From: Planctomycetota bacterium
Lineage (GTDB): Bacteria > Planctomycetota > SZUA-567 > H5-PLA8
Length of the DNA stretch: 64,000 bases
NCBI GenBank assembly: GCA_016200135.1
Contig: JACQFI010000037.1
Location: 114,455 to 178,454 of the forward strand
Reading direction: 5' to 3'
Below the pieces are notes generated by a model, which was not told where the DNA came from, did not search any database, and saw nothing but the letters and a program-made list of their open reading frames with translations. How positions within the stretch are numbered: position 1 is the first letter of the stretch; each line of letters starts with the position of its first letter. Positions 44,266 to 53,968 of this stretch are shown one piece after another. A program made the translations under genes and the position numbers.

Positions 44266-44829
44266 GTGAAACAGAATAAGACGACGTATCCGACCAGTAG
44301 TTCGCTGTTAGCGAAGATGGTCCGTATGAATCGCGGCTGCGGTTTTACCGCGACGGCCGACGGTCGAATTCTGGAAGCGAATGGCGCAGGCTGGCGCATG
44401 ATCGAGCGCTGGTGGCGTATGGGTGGCCGGCAGGAATTGGCGAACTGGTTTGGAGCGACGCCTGAGTCTGCGGTCTCAAGTCCGAGATTCGTACAAATCG
44501 ATCAGCGGCGCTACCGGGTCGTGGCCTCGCGCCTGCCGATTCAGGACGCGCTCACGAGCCAGCCGGTGTTCAGCGTTGTCGCAGAGGAACTGCTGGCGGG
44601 CGGCGATTACCCGCTCGAGTACGTGCGCAAGGCGTACAAGCTCACACGTCATGAAGGCGAGCTGCTCAATTTTCTGCTGCTGGGCTATTCACATACAGAC
44701 ATCGGCGCACACACGCGCCTGCATCCCATGAAGGTCAAGGAGATGGCCGTTCGCCTGAAACGAAAACTTTCACGACGGCGGGACAGCATGGTGCGGTTCG
44801 AACTTTCTGGCGCGTCGTTTTGGAGTTAG
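44266..44829 (+). CDS. LuxR-type helix-turn-helix protein with N-terminal sensor-like region
   Basis: 187 residues from GTG 44266. The C-terminal 55 residues form a LuxR/GerE-like helix-turn-helix: KLTRHEGELLNFLLLGYSHT, then IGAHTRLHPMKVKEMAVRLK. The N-terminal 110 residues (GFTATADGRILEANGAGWRM, RYRVVASRLP) have a PAS-like pattern. No receiver domain, so it is not a response regulator. Start choice between TTG 44251 and GTG 44266 is uncertain; GGAAG lies before the latter. Divergent from dnaE. Targets unknown. Confidence 0.7.
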   Translation: MKQNKTTYPTSSSLLAKMVRMNRGCGFTATADGRILEANGAGWRMIERWWRMGGRQELANWFGATPESAVSSPRFVQIDQRRYRVVASRLPIQDALTSQPVFSVVAEELLAGGDYPLEYVRKAYKLTRHEGELLNFLLLGYSHTDIGAHTRLHPMKVKEMAVRLKRKLSRRRDSMVRFELSGASFWS

Positions 44830-44841
44830 CGGGGCGGACGG

Positions 44842-45483
44842 TTACGTCTTGTTCTTATAGATCTCGGGATTGAGGTTGGGATCGTTGTACATCTTGAACT
44901 GGCGGTAAATCTTCATCTTCTTCTTCGCCGAAAAGAGATCGTTGATCAAATCCTGAAGGGCGCAGGTCAGGTCGCCACGCTGGTGCTCGAGCGTCGTGCG
45001 CTTGGCCTTGCATTTTTCGCGGTGTTCCTCGGAGGCGTCCGCGCGGTCCTCCTGCTCCTGCATGTGGTAGACCTTAAGCGAGAGGATCGAGAGCCGGTCG
45101 ATGATGCTGCCGGGAGTCTCGCTGTTCCAGGGCGCGTCGGGTGCGGCGAGCACGTGGCGCTGGACGAGCATGGTGAGGAAGGCCTCGTCGAGCGTCTCGA
45201 TCAGGTTGTTGCGTTCCTGGTTGAGCTTGTCGATCTTGCGTTTCACCGCGGCGATCTCGGCGTCGGTCGCGTTGGGCTTGCGCGCCTTGTCTTCCTCGTG
45301 CCAGAGGTCGAAGTTGCGGCGGTGCTGCTCCCAAACGCGGCGCGCCATGTCGGTGGAAGGGAAGCGGTTGTCGTGCTCGCCGTGCCAGAGCGCGGTCCAA
45401 CGGTGCTGCCATTCGCCGATGGTCTCGGCGAGCTCGTCCAGGTTGGACTCGCGGGGCAGGGGTTGGGTGACGCCTAGGCTCAT
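44842..45483 (-). CDS. DUF4254 family protein
   Basis: 213 residues, helical and highly charged throughout. [20 protein letters not shown] and [20 protein letters not shown] match the DUF4254 pattern as I remember it. The family is found in Bacteroidetes and PVC bacteria, sometimes near surface-polysaccharide genes, and has no proven activity. No signal peptide or membrane segment is present. The region [16 protein letters not shown] is the most conserved looking. Convergent with the LuxR-type gene. Followed upstream by 245 bases without a supported gene, then guaA. Confidence 0.75.
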   Translation of the reverse strand: MSLGVTQPLPRESNLDELAETIGEWQHRWTALWHGEHDNRFPSTDMARRVWEQHRRNFDLWHEEDKARKPNATDAEIAAVKRKIDKLNQERNNLIETLDEAFLTMLVQRHVLAAPDAPWNSETPGSIIDRLSILSLKVYHMQEQEDRADASEEHREKCKAKRTTLEHQRGDLTCALQDLINDLFSAKKKMKIYRQFKMYNDPNLNPEIYKNKT

Positions 45484-45728
45484 GGGCGATGCCGCCTCAA
45501 TTCACCGAAAACATCAATATGACGGTCTCTAGTGAATAACGCACACTGGTGGATAATACAATGCGCGGCGAGACCTATCCCTGGCTAAGAAGCCGACGGC
45601 GCTTACGCTGGCCACGAATCTCGATAGCTCCAATTGTTCAGGAGTCAGGGAGAATTCGATTCTGCCGCGCAGAGACCGGACATGTCCTGTGGCCTTCTTA
45701 CGTACGGTCTTGGTGTCTTTCGTTTTCA
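45484..45728. other. Intergenic region between guaA and DUF4254 gene
   Basis: No supported gene or terminator. A minus-strand frame (45529-45738) would overlap the end of guaA and has no convincing ribosome site or domain. The region is moderately AT-rich near 45510-45560, where the DUF4254 promoter may lie. Confidence 0.45.
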
Positions 45729-47270
<1,542 letters not shown>

Positions 47271-47310
47271 GGGAAGCTCTCAGCTCGCGGCGCGTACCGG
47301 CCGCATGCGC

Positions 47311-48840
47311 TTAATCGTCCTCGTTCTCGACCCTGTAATTCGGCGATTCCTGCGTGATCTGGACGTCGTGCGGGTGGCTCTCGCGCAGGCCGGCGGACGA
47401 TTGCCGCAGGAAGCGCGCGCGCTTGGAGATCTCGGGCACGGACGCGGCGCCGAGGTAACCCATCCCTGCGCGCAGACCGCCGACGAGCTGGTAGAGGAAG
47501 TCGGCCATCGAGCCTTTGTACGGTACGCGGCCTTCGATGCCTTCCGGCACGAGCTTCTCCGCGGCCGAACCTTCTTGGCCGTAGCGCGCCGCGCCGCCTT
47601 CGACCATCGCGCCGAGACTGCCCATGCCGCGGTAGACTTTGAAGGTGCGCCCGCGGTAGATCACGATCTTGCCAGGCGCTTCGTCGGTGCCCGCGAAGAG
47701 GTTGCCGATCATCACGCAGTCGGCGCCGCAGGCCATCGCTTTGACGATGTCGCCCGAGAACTTGATGCCGCCGTCGGAGATCAGTCCGACTTTGGGATGG
47801 CCCTGCAGGCCCTTGCGCGCTTCGAGCACTGCCGTGACCTGCGGCACGCCGACGCCCGCGATCACGCGCGTGGTACAGATCGAACCGGGCCCTACGCCGA
47901 CCTTCACCCCATCGCAGCCGGCGTCGGCCAGGGCCTGCGCGCCGTCGGCGGTGGCCACGTTTCCGGCCACCACATCGATCTCCGGATATTTCTTCTTCAA
48001 GCGCTGGACGGTCTCGAGCACACGCCGCGAATGCCCGTGCGCGGTATCGACCACAAGCACGTCCACGCCGGCCTCCACCAATTTTTCCACGCGCAGGTCG
48101 TCGTTGACGCCCACCGCCGCGCCGGCGCGCAAGCGGCCCTTCTCGTCGCGGCTGGCATTGGGAAAGCGCAGCGTCTTGTCGATGTCCTTAATCGTGATCA
48201 TGCCCTGCAGGCGGCCTTCGTTGTCCACCAGCAGGAGCTTCTCCACCTTATTCTTGTTGAGGATCTCCTGAGCCTGCTCGAGGCTTGTGCCGTAAGGCGC
48301 CGTGATCAGGTTCTTGGTCATCACGTCGCGGATCTTCTTGAGGTTGTCGGGCTGAAACCGCAGGTCGCGCTTGGTGAGGATGCCGATGACCATCGGGCGC
48401 GTGCGCTTGCCGATGGCTTTGATCTCGGGGCCGGACTCTTCGACGATGGGGATGCCGGAGATGTTCATCTTCTCCATCATCAGCTTGGCGTCGGCGATGG
48501 TGTGGTCGGGCGTGAGCGTCACCGGGCCGGTGATCACGCCGCTGGCGCTGCGCTTGACCTTCACGACTTCGCGCGCCTGGTCTTCGGGCTTGAGGTTGCG
48601 ATGAATGATGCCCATCCCACCTTCTTGAGCCAGCGCGATCGCCAGGCGGCCTTCGGTGACGGTGTCAATCGCGGCCGAAAGGATCGGGATATTGAGGCGG
48701 ATGCGCTGGGTTAGCCGGGTGCCCGTCGAGACCTCGCGGGGCAGCACGTCGCTCTCCGCGGGCAGCAGCAGCACGTCGTCAAAGGTGATGCCGGCTCCGA
48801 CAAAGCGAGGATCGTCGGGCTGGCCGCTGTTCATCGGCAT
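47311..48840 (-). CDS. guaB: IMP dehydrogenase
   Basis: Rate-limiting enzyme of GMP synthesis: IMP plus NAD to XMP. 509 residues, standard. TIM-barrel signatures [15 protein letters not shown] and AIDTVTE; two CBS domains inserted between about 95 and 215 ([40 protein letters not shown]); catalytic Cys in [15 protein letters not shown]; flap [17 protein letters not shown] lies 6 bases before ATG 48840, so longer in-frame starts upstream are rejected. First gene of guaBA. Confidence 0.98.
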   Translation of the reverse strand: MPMNSGQPDDPRFVGAGITFDDVLLLPAESDVLPREVSTGTRLTQRIRLNIPILSAAIDTVTEGRLAIALAQEGGMGIIHRNLKPEDQAREVVKVKRSASGVITGPVTLTPDHTIADAKLMMEKMNISGIPIVEESGPEIKAIGKRTRPMVIGILTKRDLRFQPDNLKKIRDVMTKNLITAPYGTSLEQAQEILNKNKVEKLLLVDNEGRLQGMITIKDIDKTLRFPNASRDEKGRLRAGAAVGVNDDLRVEKLVEAGVDVLVVDTAHGHSRRVLETVQRLKKKYPEIDVVAGNVATADGAQALADAGCDGVKVGVGPGSICTTRVIAGVGVPQVTAVLEARKGLQGHPKVGLISDGGIKFSGDIVKAMACGADCVMIGNLFAGTDEAPGKIVIYRGRTFKVYRGMGSLGAMVEGGAARYGQEGSAAEKLVPEGIEGRVPYKGSMADFLYQLVGGLRAGMGYLGAASVPEISKRARFLRQSSAGLRESHPHDVQITQESPNYRVENEDD

Positions 48841-49155
48841 GCGAACCTCCCTGGCGATGGGCCTTGCGAAAAGGCGTCCGGAAACGAGTTCTCGGGACGC
48901 GAAAGCATCCAGTTTGCGCAAGAATTGGACGGGGAGCGATTACTGACGCGTACCATAGTCCCTTTCTAGCGATGTCGAATCGCGTGTCAAGGGCGGAGAA
49001 AGGCTCTCGCAGCGCCATGGGCGAACGCCTAAAATTCATTTCGAGAAACTTCTTGATTCACCTTTGCGCCCTCGTTATGCCAGGAGCCCCGAACAAAACG
49101 GATGGCGTCCGAAACAGGACCGGCAGCGAGAAGAACGCAGAGCGGAACGGACCAC
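48841..49155. other. Divergent region between guaB and the DksA/TraR-like gene
   Basis: 315 bases. A TTGACA element on the minus strand (complement of TGTCAA at 48988-48993) and a weaker TATGGT (complement of ACCATA) near 48952 could belong to the guaB promoter, but their distance is too long for a simple sigma-70 site. No gene, terminator or repeat is visible. Confidence 0.4.
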
Positions 49156-49590
49156 ATGCCCATCGCACCCGAAGAAGTCGCCAAGTACCGTGAGATCCTG
49201 ATGGACAAGCGCGAGGCGCTTGTGGGCCAGGTCGAGAGCCTGGTCAAGGACGCCAAGAGTTCCACCGAGGCCACGGAGAACTCCAAGAGCCCGTTGGAAG
49301 ACGCCGAGAACGCGGCCGACACTTACGAGCAGGACTTTGCCTTCATCGCCATGGAGAGCGAAGAGGCGCTGCTGCGCAAGATCGAGAACGCACTCCGGCG
49401 CATACGCGACGGCACCTATGGCGCTTGCGAAGAGTGCGGCGACGAGATCAAGCACGAACGGCTCGAGGCCCTGCCTTTCGCCAACCTGTGCGTGAAGTGC
49501 CAGCAGCTTGAAGAGCGCGGCCTGCGCCAGAGCCGGGAGGACAACTTCGAGGTCCTCGACGAGGCCGAGGTAGGCGAAGAAAAAGAGTAA
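49156..49590 (+). CDS. DksA/TraR family zinc-finger protein
   Basis: 144 residues, coiled-coil N-terminal part (VAKYREILMDKREALVGQVE) with acidic residues (EDAENAADTYEQD) and a four-cysteine zinc finger CEECGDEI-x15-CVKC. The finger matches DksA, which binds RNA polymerase with ppGpp, but also its relatives YbiI/TraR. The ATG at 49156 is preferred to one 54 bases upstream because it gives the usual N-terminus. Immediately upstream of lspA with 73 bases between, a neighbour seen in other bacteria (for example dksA-like genes next to lspA). Regulatory role in the stringent response is inferred. Confidence 0.85.
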   Translation: MPIAPEEVAKYREILMDKREALVGQVESLVKDAKSSTEATENSKSPLEDAENAADTYEQDFAFIAMESEEALLRKIENALRRIRDGTYGACEECGDEIKHERLEALPFANLCVKCQQLEERGLRQSREDNFEVLDEAEVGEEKE

Positions 49591-49663
49591 CTTCCGCGCT
49601 CGATCCGCCTGCTGCCGCAATTTGAACTGGCGTCCTGCGCCCGAAAACTCGAAACTGGCCTGC

Positions 49664-50206
49664 ATGCGGCGTCCAGTGCCTTTTGCCATGCTGGTCATAC
49701 TCGGCGTGGCCGTCGATCAGCTCACTAAGTATTTTGCCTGCTGGCTGCTGCCCGCGGGTGCAAGCCACCCGGTGATCCAGGGCGTCTTCCATTTCACGCA
49801 CGCGCAGAACACAGGCGTCGCGTTCAGCATGCTGAGCGGGCGGCTGATCGCCATTCTGGCCATCACGGGTGTTGCGAGTGTGGGCATCGCCTGGTGGTAC
49901 GCCCGTTCGTGGCGGACGAGCCCCGCGCCACTCGTCGCGGGACAAGGACTGCTGCTCGCGGGCGCCGTGGGAAACATGATCGACCGCATTCAGTTCCAGT
50001 ACGTGCGCGATTTCCTCGATTTCGTGCCGCCTCTGCCCGTGATCGGCAAGTGGGCGGTCTTCAATGTGGCGGATATTTATATTTGTGTGGGTGTCGGGCT
50101 TTTCTTGTTGGCGGAATTTCGCGGTGGATCCTCGAAGCCGGTCCCGGCGGCGGAGTCCAATGCGTCCGGCGAAAAGAGCAGTGTTGAGCGCCCTCCTGCG
50201 AGCTAG
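49664..50206 (+). CDS. lspA: Lipoprotein signal peptidase (signal peptidase II)
   Basis: Cleaves prolipoproteins after diacylglyceryl modification. About 180 residues with four membrane segments. The catalytic aspartates lie in GNMIDRIQF and NVADIYICVG, with the conserved NTGVAFSMLSG between them. The last 30 residues are polar. ATG 49664 is preferred; a TTG 42 bases upstream adds residues not typical of the family. Linked to the DksA/TraR-like gene. The lipobox-carrying proteins in this window (for example 59590-60819) would be its substrates. Confidence 0.94.
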   Translation: MRRPVPFAMLVILGVAVDQLTKYFACWLLPAGASHPVIQGVFHFTHAQNTGVAFSMLSGRLIAILAITGVASVGIAWWYARSWRTSPAPLVAGQGLLLAGAVGNMIDRIQFQYVRDFLDFVPPLPVIGKWAVFNVADIYICVGVGLFLLAEFRGGSSKPVPAAESNASGEKSSVERPPAS

Positions 50207-50223
50207 GCATTACGACACTTTGG

Positions 50224-50251
50224 GACTTTTGACTTTCGCCCTTCGACTTTA
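50224..50251. repeat. Degenerate heptamer repeat (GACTTTN type)
   Basis: GACTTTT GACTTTC GCCCTTC GACTTTA, four units in register, between lspA and pyrD. Confidence 0.55.
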
Positions 50252-50261
50252 GTATGCGCGC

Positions 50262-51173
50262 ATGCCCAACCTGACCACGCAACTCGGCCCGCTTCCGCTT
50301 ACGACGCCCTTTTTGGCTGCGTCGGGCACCTTTGGCTACGGCAGCGAGTACGCCCCCATCGTCGATCTCTCCAAGGTTGGCGCGGTCGTCACCAAATCGC
50401 TCTCGGTGAAGCCGCGCGAAGGCAACCCGACGCCGCGCATCTGGGAGACGTCCAGCGGGATGCTCAACGCGATCGGCCTGGAAAACTGCGGCCTGGAGAG
50501 CTTCATCGACCACCGCGTGCCCGATCTGGCCAACCTGCCGACGAAGGTGCTGGTGAACGTCGTCGGAGACAGCATCGACGATTATGCGGTGATCTGCTCG
50601 GCCTTGGACAAGGTCGAAGCCGTTGACGGCTTCGAGATCAACATCTCCTGCCCGAACGTGAAGCACGGCTGCCGCTTCGCCAGCGACCCCGGCGACTGCG
50701 AACGACTGATGAAGGCGCTCAAGCCCACGACGAACAAGCTGCTCATGGTCAAACTGAGCCCCAATGTGACGGACATCGCCGAAATTGCCCGCGCGGCGGT
50801 GGAAGGAGGCGCGCAGGCGCTCTCGCTGATCAATACGCTGCTCGGCATGGCCATCGATGTGAAGACGCGCGCGCCGCGCATCGCAAACGTGACGGGGGGC
50901 CTGAGCGGCCCTGGGATTCGGCCGGTGGCCGTGCGCTGCGTCTGGCAGGCCGCGCGCGCGTGCCCGCAGACGCCCATTGTGGGCATCGGCGGCATCCGCA
51001 CGCTCGGGGACGCGCTCGAATTCTTTATCGCCGGGGCCTGCGCCGTGCAGATCGGCACGACCAACTATCTCGACCCGGACCTGCTCAACCGCCTGCCCGG
51101 CGAACTCGACCGCTGGCTCGCCGCCGAGAAGCTCGAAGCCCTCGCGCCGCTGGTGGGGTCGTTGAAGGCGTAG
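50262..51173 (+). CDS. pyrD: Dihydroorotate dehydrogenase, class 1
   Basis: Pyrimidine synthesis enzyme, oxidising dihydroorotate to orotate. 303 residues. FMN/substrate motifs ASGTFGYGSEYAP, GFEINISCPNVKHG (catalytic Cys in SCPN, the sign of class 1), MVKLSPNVTDI and PIVGIGGIRTLGDALEF. The class 1B partner gene pyrK is not next to it. Loops and length fit the 1B catalytic subunit, so an electron-transfer subunit may be elsewhere. Starts 55 bases after lspA with a heptamer repeat between. Confidence 0.95.
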   Translation: MPNLTTQLGPLPLTTPFLAASGTFGYGSEYAPIVDLSKVGAVVTKSLSVKPREGNPTPRIWETSSGMLNAIGLENCGLESFIDHRVPDLANLPTKVLVNVVGDSIDDYAVICSALDKVEAVDGFEINISCPNVKHGCRFASDPGDCERLMKALKPTTNKLLMVKLSPNVTDIAEIARAAVEGGAQALSLINTLLGMAIDVKTRAPRIANVTGGLSGPGIRPVAVRCVWQAARACPQTPIVGIGGIRTLGDALEFFIAGACAVQIGTTNYLDPDLLNRLPGELDRWLAAEKLEALAPLVGSLKA

Positions 51174-51216
51174 AGGACTTCTGGTACTATTGTACACCTT
51201 GGGAGTGAGGTGCCTT

Positions 51217-51459
51217 ATGACCAGAACCGTTCAAGCTGTTTATGACGGAAAGGCTCTCAAACTCAAGCGGCCGCTTGGTATCAAGCCCAATACGCAATGC
51301 ACGGTAACGGTCGTTGCGGTTGCTTCAAAGAAGAAGAACGGAAGTGCGTTCGAGATTTTAGAAAGTTTGATCGGTAGCGTTAAGATGCCACGCGACTGGT
51401 CCGAAGAGCACGATCACTATCTTTATGGTACACCCAAATGCGGTAAGAAGGGCCGCTGA
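51217..51459 (+). CDS. Antitoxin of AF2212/DUF104 type
   Basis: 80 residues. TVQAVYDGKALKLKRPLGIK and NTQCTVTVVAV match the small beta-strand antitoxin family AF2212 (DUF104), usually paired with a PIN toxin. The remainder (SLIGSVKMPRDWSEEHDHYL) is the region expected to bind the toxin. GGGAGTGAGG before the ATG at 51217. Its stop overlaps the toxin start by one base (TGATG), so the two are coupled. Confidence 0.82.
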   Translation: MTRTVQAVYDGKALKLKRPLGIKPNTQCTVTVVAVASKKKNGSAFEILESLIGSVKMPRDWSEEHDHYLYGTPKCGKKGR

Positions 51460-51872
51460 TGCCCCTCGAGCGTGTTTTCCTCGATACGTCGTTTGCTCTT
51501 GCGCTCTTCAATCAGACGGATCGCCGGCATTCAAAAGCCAGGGAACTATGGCCTGAAGTCCGAACCGCTAGGGAAGTCTGGCTTATGGAAGCCATTTTGA
51601 CCGAAATTGGCAACTCGTTGAGCCGTCATCAGAGGGGAGTTGCAGCACAATTCATGCGCCAGTGCTATAGCACCTCCGCCTTCAAAGTTGCAGCCGTGTC
51701 CCCTGAGACCTTTCAACATGCGCTTAGTCTCTACCAAAGCCACGCGGACAAAGCATGGGGCATGACGGATTGTATTTCGTTTGTCGTCATGAAGCGGCAG
51801 CACGTGAGCGCGGCCCTCACAGCCGATGTCCACTTCGTTCAAGCCGGTTTCCGCGCGTTGATGCGCGAATAG
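51459..51872 (+). CDS. PIN-domain toxin (VapC-like ribonuclease)
   Basis: 137 residues. The acidic active site of PIN nucleases is complete: Asp9 in FLDTSF, Glu49 in LTEIGN, Asp104 in MTDCISF and Asp123 in TADVHF. Length and fold match VapC-type RNases. It is the toxin of the pair with the overlapping antitoxin gene. The pair is less GC-rich than its neighbours, which fits acquisition by transfer. It lies between pyrD and a sugar-acid dehydratase gene. Confidence 0.9.
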   Translation: MPLERVFLDTSFALALFNQTDRRHSKARELWPEVRTAREVWLMEAILTEIGNSLSRHQRGVAAQFMRQCYSTSAFKVAAVSPETFQHALSLYQSHADKAWGMTDCISFVVMKRQHVSAALTADVHFVQAGFRALMRE

Positions 51873-51902
51873 CGGGCTCCATCTCGGCCTAAAGGCGGCA
51901 GC

Positions 51903-53879
51903 ATGTCTCAAGAAAATTCCGCCCTCGAAGAGATCCTCGGCGGCGATGACATTGGCGAGGTCCGCACGCACGCCGCCGGGCCGGGCGGAAAGCTGCCTCT
52001 CAATGAAGAAATGCTGCGCAACTGGGCGAGCGGCGATCTCTTTGGGCTGAGCCAGAACGCCGGCATGGGCTGGGAGCCCTCGCGGCTGAGTGGCAAAGAA
52101 TTCCTGATCTTAAGCACAGCCGGAGGCCTGCGCGCGGAGGACGGCAAGCCGATCGCGCTTGGTTATCATACAGGACACTGGGAAGTGGGCCTGCTCGTGC
52201 AGGCGGCGGCGAAAGAGTTCGCCGCGCGCGGAGCGGTCCCGTTCGCGGGCGCGGTCACCGATCCCTGCGACGGCCGCACGCAGGGCACGCCGGGCATGAT
52301 GGACAGCCTGCCGTATCGCAACGACGCCGCGCTGGTGCTTGGGCGGCTGATCCGGTCGCTGCCGCGCCGCCGCGGCGTGATGGGCGTGGCCACGTGCGAC
52401 AAGGGCTTGCCCGCGATGCTGATGGCGCTCGCGGGCGCGCGCGATCTGCCCGTCGTTCTTGTTCCCGGCGGCGTCACGCTGCCGCCGACGCAAGGCGAAG
52501 ACGCGGGCAAGATCCAGACGCTCGGCGCGCGCTACGCGCATGGGCTGGTGACGCTCGACGAGGCCGCCGAGCTCGCCTGCCATGCGTGCGCCTCGCCGGG
52601 AGGCGGCTGCCAGTTCCTGGGCACGGCGGCGACGAGCCAGGTCGTCGCGGAAGCGCTGGGCCTCGCGCTGCCGCACTCGGCGCTGGCGCCTTCGGGCCAG
52701 CCGATCTGGCTGGATGCGGCCGTCCGCTCGGCGCGCGCGCTAATTCGCCAGGAAGCGATTGGAATCACGGCGCGCCGCATCGTTACGCGCGATGCGCTGC
52801 GCAACGCCATGGTCGTGCACGCGGCCTTTGGCGGCTCGACGAATCTCCTACTGCATATCCCCGCGATTGCCCACGCCGCGGGTCTGCCGCGGCCCAAGGT
52901 CGAAGACTGGATCGAACTCAACCGTGCCGTGCCGCGTTTAGTCGACGTGCTGCCCAACGGGCCTGTTGGTCACACCACCGTGCGCGTCTTCCTTGCCGGC
53001 GGCGTACCGGAAGTGATGCTGCATCTGAGAAAGCTCGGGCTGCTCCATCTGGATGCGCTCACAGCCAGCGGCGCGACGCTCGGCAAGGCGCTCGAATGGT
53101 GGGAAAGCAGCGCGCGCCGCGCGAAGCTTCGCGAACGCCTGCGCGAGGCCGACGGCGTCGATCCTGACGACGTGATCATGTCCCCCGAGCGCGCCAAGTC
53201 GAAGGGCCTCACCAGCACCGTCGCGTTCCTGCGCGGCAATCTCGCGCCGGAGGGCTCGATCGTGAAGAGCACCGCCATCGACCCGAGCGTGGTCGATGCC
53301 GACGGCATCTACCGCAAGACGGGCCCCGCGCGCGTCTTCACCTCCGAACGCGCGGCCGTGGCGGCGCTGAAGGAAAACCGGATTCGCGAAGGCGACGTGA
53401 TGGTGCTGATCTGCCGCGGGCCGCTGGGCAGCGGAATGGAAGAGACGTATCAGGTCACGAGCGCGCTCAAGCACCTGCCCTTCGGCAAGCACGTGGCGCT
53501 GCTCACCGACGCGCGCTTCAGTGGCGTGAGCACCGGGGCGTGCATCGGGCATGTCGGCCCGGAGGCGCTTGCGGGCGGTCCCATCGGCAAGTTGCGCGAA
53601 GGCGACCTCGTCTCGATCGTCGTGGACCGTAACACGCTCGAAGGCCGCATCGATCTGGTGGGTGAAGGCGCGAAGCACTTTGGCGCGGATGAAGGCGCCA
53701 AAGTTCTGGCCGCGCGTGCCCCGCGCCCGGACCTCGCGCCCGACCCGGCGCTGCCTTCCGAGACGAAACTCTGGGCCGCACTGCAAGCCGCGAGCGGCGG
53801 GACGTGGGGCGGGTGCGTGTACGATGCGGAGGCCATCACGGCGCAGCTCGAAGCCGGGCGGCGCGCGAAAGCTCCGTAG
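51903..53879 (+). CDS. Dihydroxy-acid/sugar-acid dehydratase, YjhG/YagF type (D-xylonate dehydratase)
   Basis: 658 residues of the IlvD/Edd superfamily, which dehydrate sugar acids with an iron-sulfur centre. The length and wording match the YjhG/YagF subgroup rather than IlvD or Edd: [111 protein letters not shown]. Cysteines in DPCDGR, ATCDKG and GGGCQF are the cluster ligands. It would give 2-keto-3-deoxy-pentonate from xylonate. No partner aldolase or dehydrogenase is adjacent, so the pathway is incomplete here. Confidence 0.9.
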   Translation: MSQENSALEEILGGDDIGEVRTHAAGPGGKLPLNEEMLRNWASGDLFGLSQNAGMGWEPSRLSGKEFLILSTAGGLRAEDGKPIALGYHTGHWEVGLLVQAAAKEFAARGAVPFAGAVTDPCDGRTQGTPGMMDSLPYRNDAALVLGRLIRSLPRRRGVMGVATCDKGLPAMLMALAGARDLPVVLVPGGVTLPPTQGEDAGKIQTLGARYAHGLVTLDEAAELACHACASPGGGCQFLGTAATSQVVAEALGLALPHSALAPSGQPIWLDAAVRSARALIRQEAIGITARRIVTRDALRNAMVVHAAFGGSTNLLLHIPAIAHAAGLPRPKVEDWIELNRAVPRLVDVLPNGPVGHTTVRVFLAGGVPEVMLHLRKLGLLHLDALTASGATLGKALEWWESSARRAKLRERLREADGVDPDDVIMSPERAKSKGLTSTVAFLRGNLAPEGSIVKSTAIDPSVVDADGIYRKTGPARVFTSERAAVAALKENRIREGDVMVLICRGPLGSGMEETYQVTSALKHLPFGKHVALLTDARFSGVSTGACIGHVGPEALAGGPIGKLREGDLVSIVVDRNTLEGRIDLVGEGAKHFGADEGAKVLAARAPRPDLAPDPALPSETKLWAALQAASGGTWGGCVYDAEAITAQLEAGRRAKAP

Positions 53880-53968
53880 AAGCCGGCTTGATGTACCGAC
53901 TTATGCCGCCATTAAAAGACAGGCGTATTTCTGTATGACCAACTCTTTTCTCAGGCAAAGCACTGCAC

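Noticed and set aside
48841..48921. Longer N-terminus for guaB
   Set aside because: The ATG at 48840 has GGGAGG at good distance and gives the family's normal N-terminus; the upstream extension is Arg-rich and not conserved in kind.
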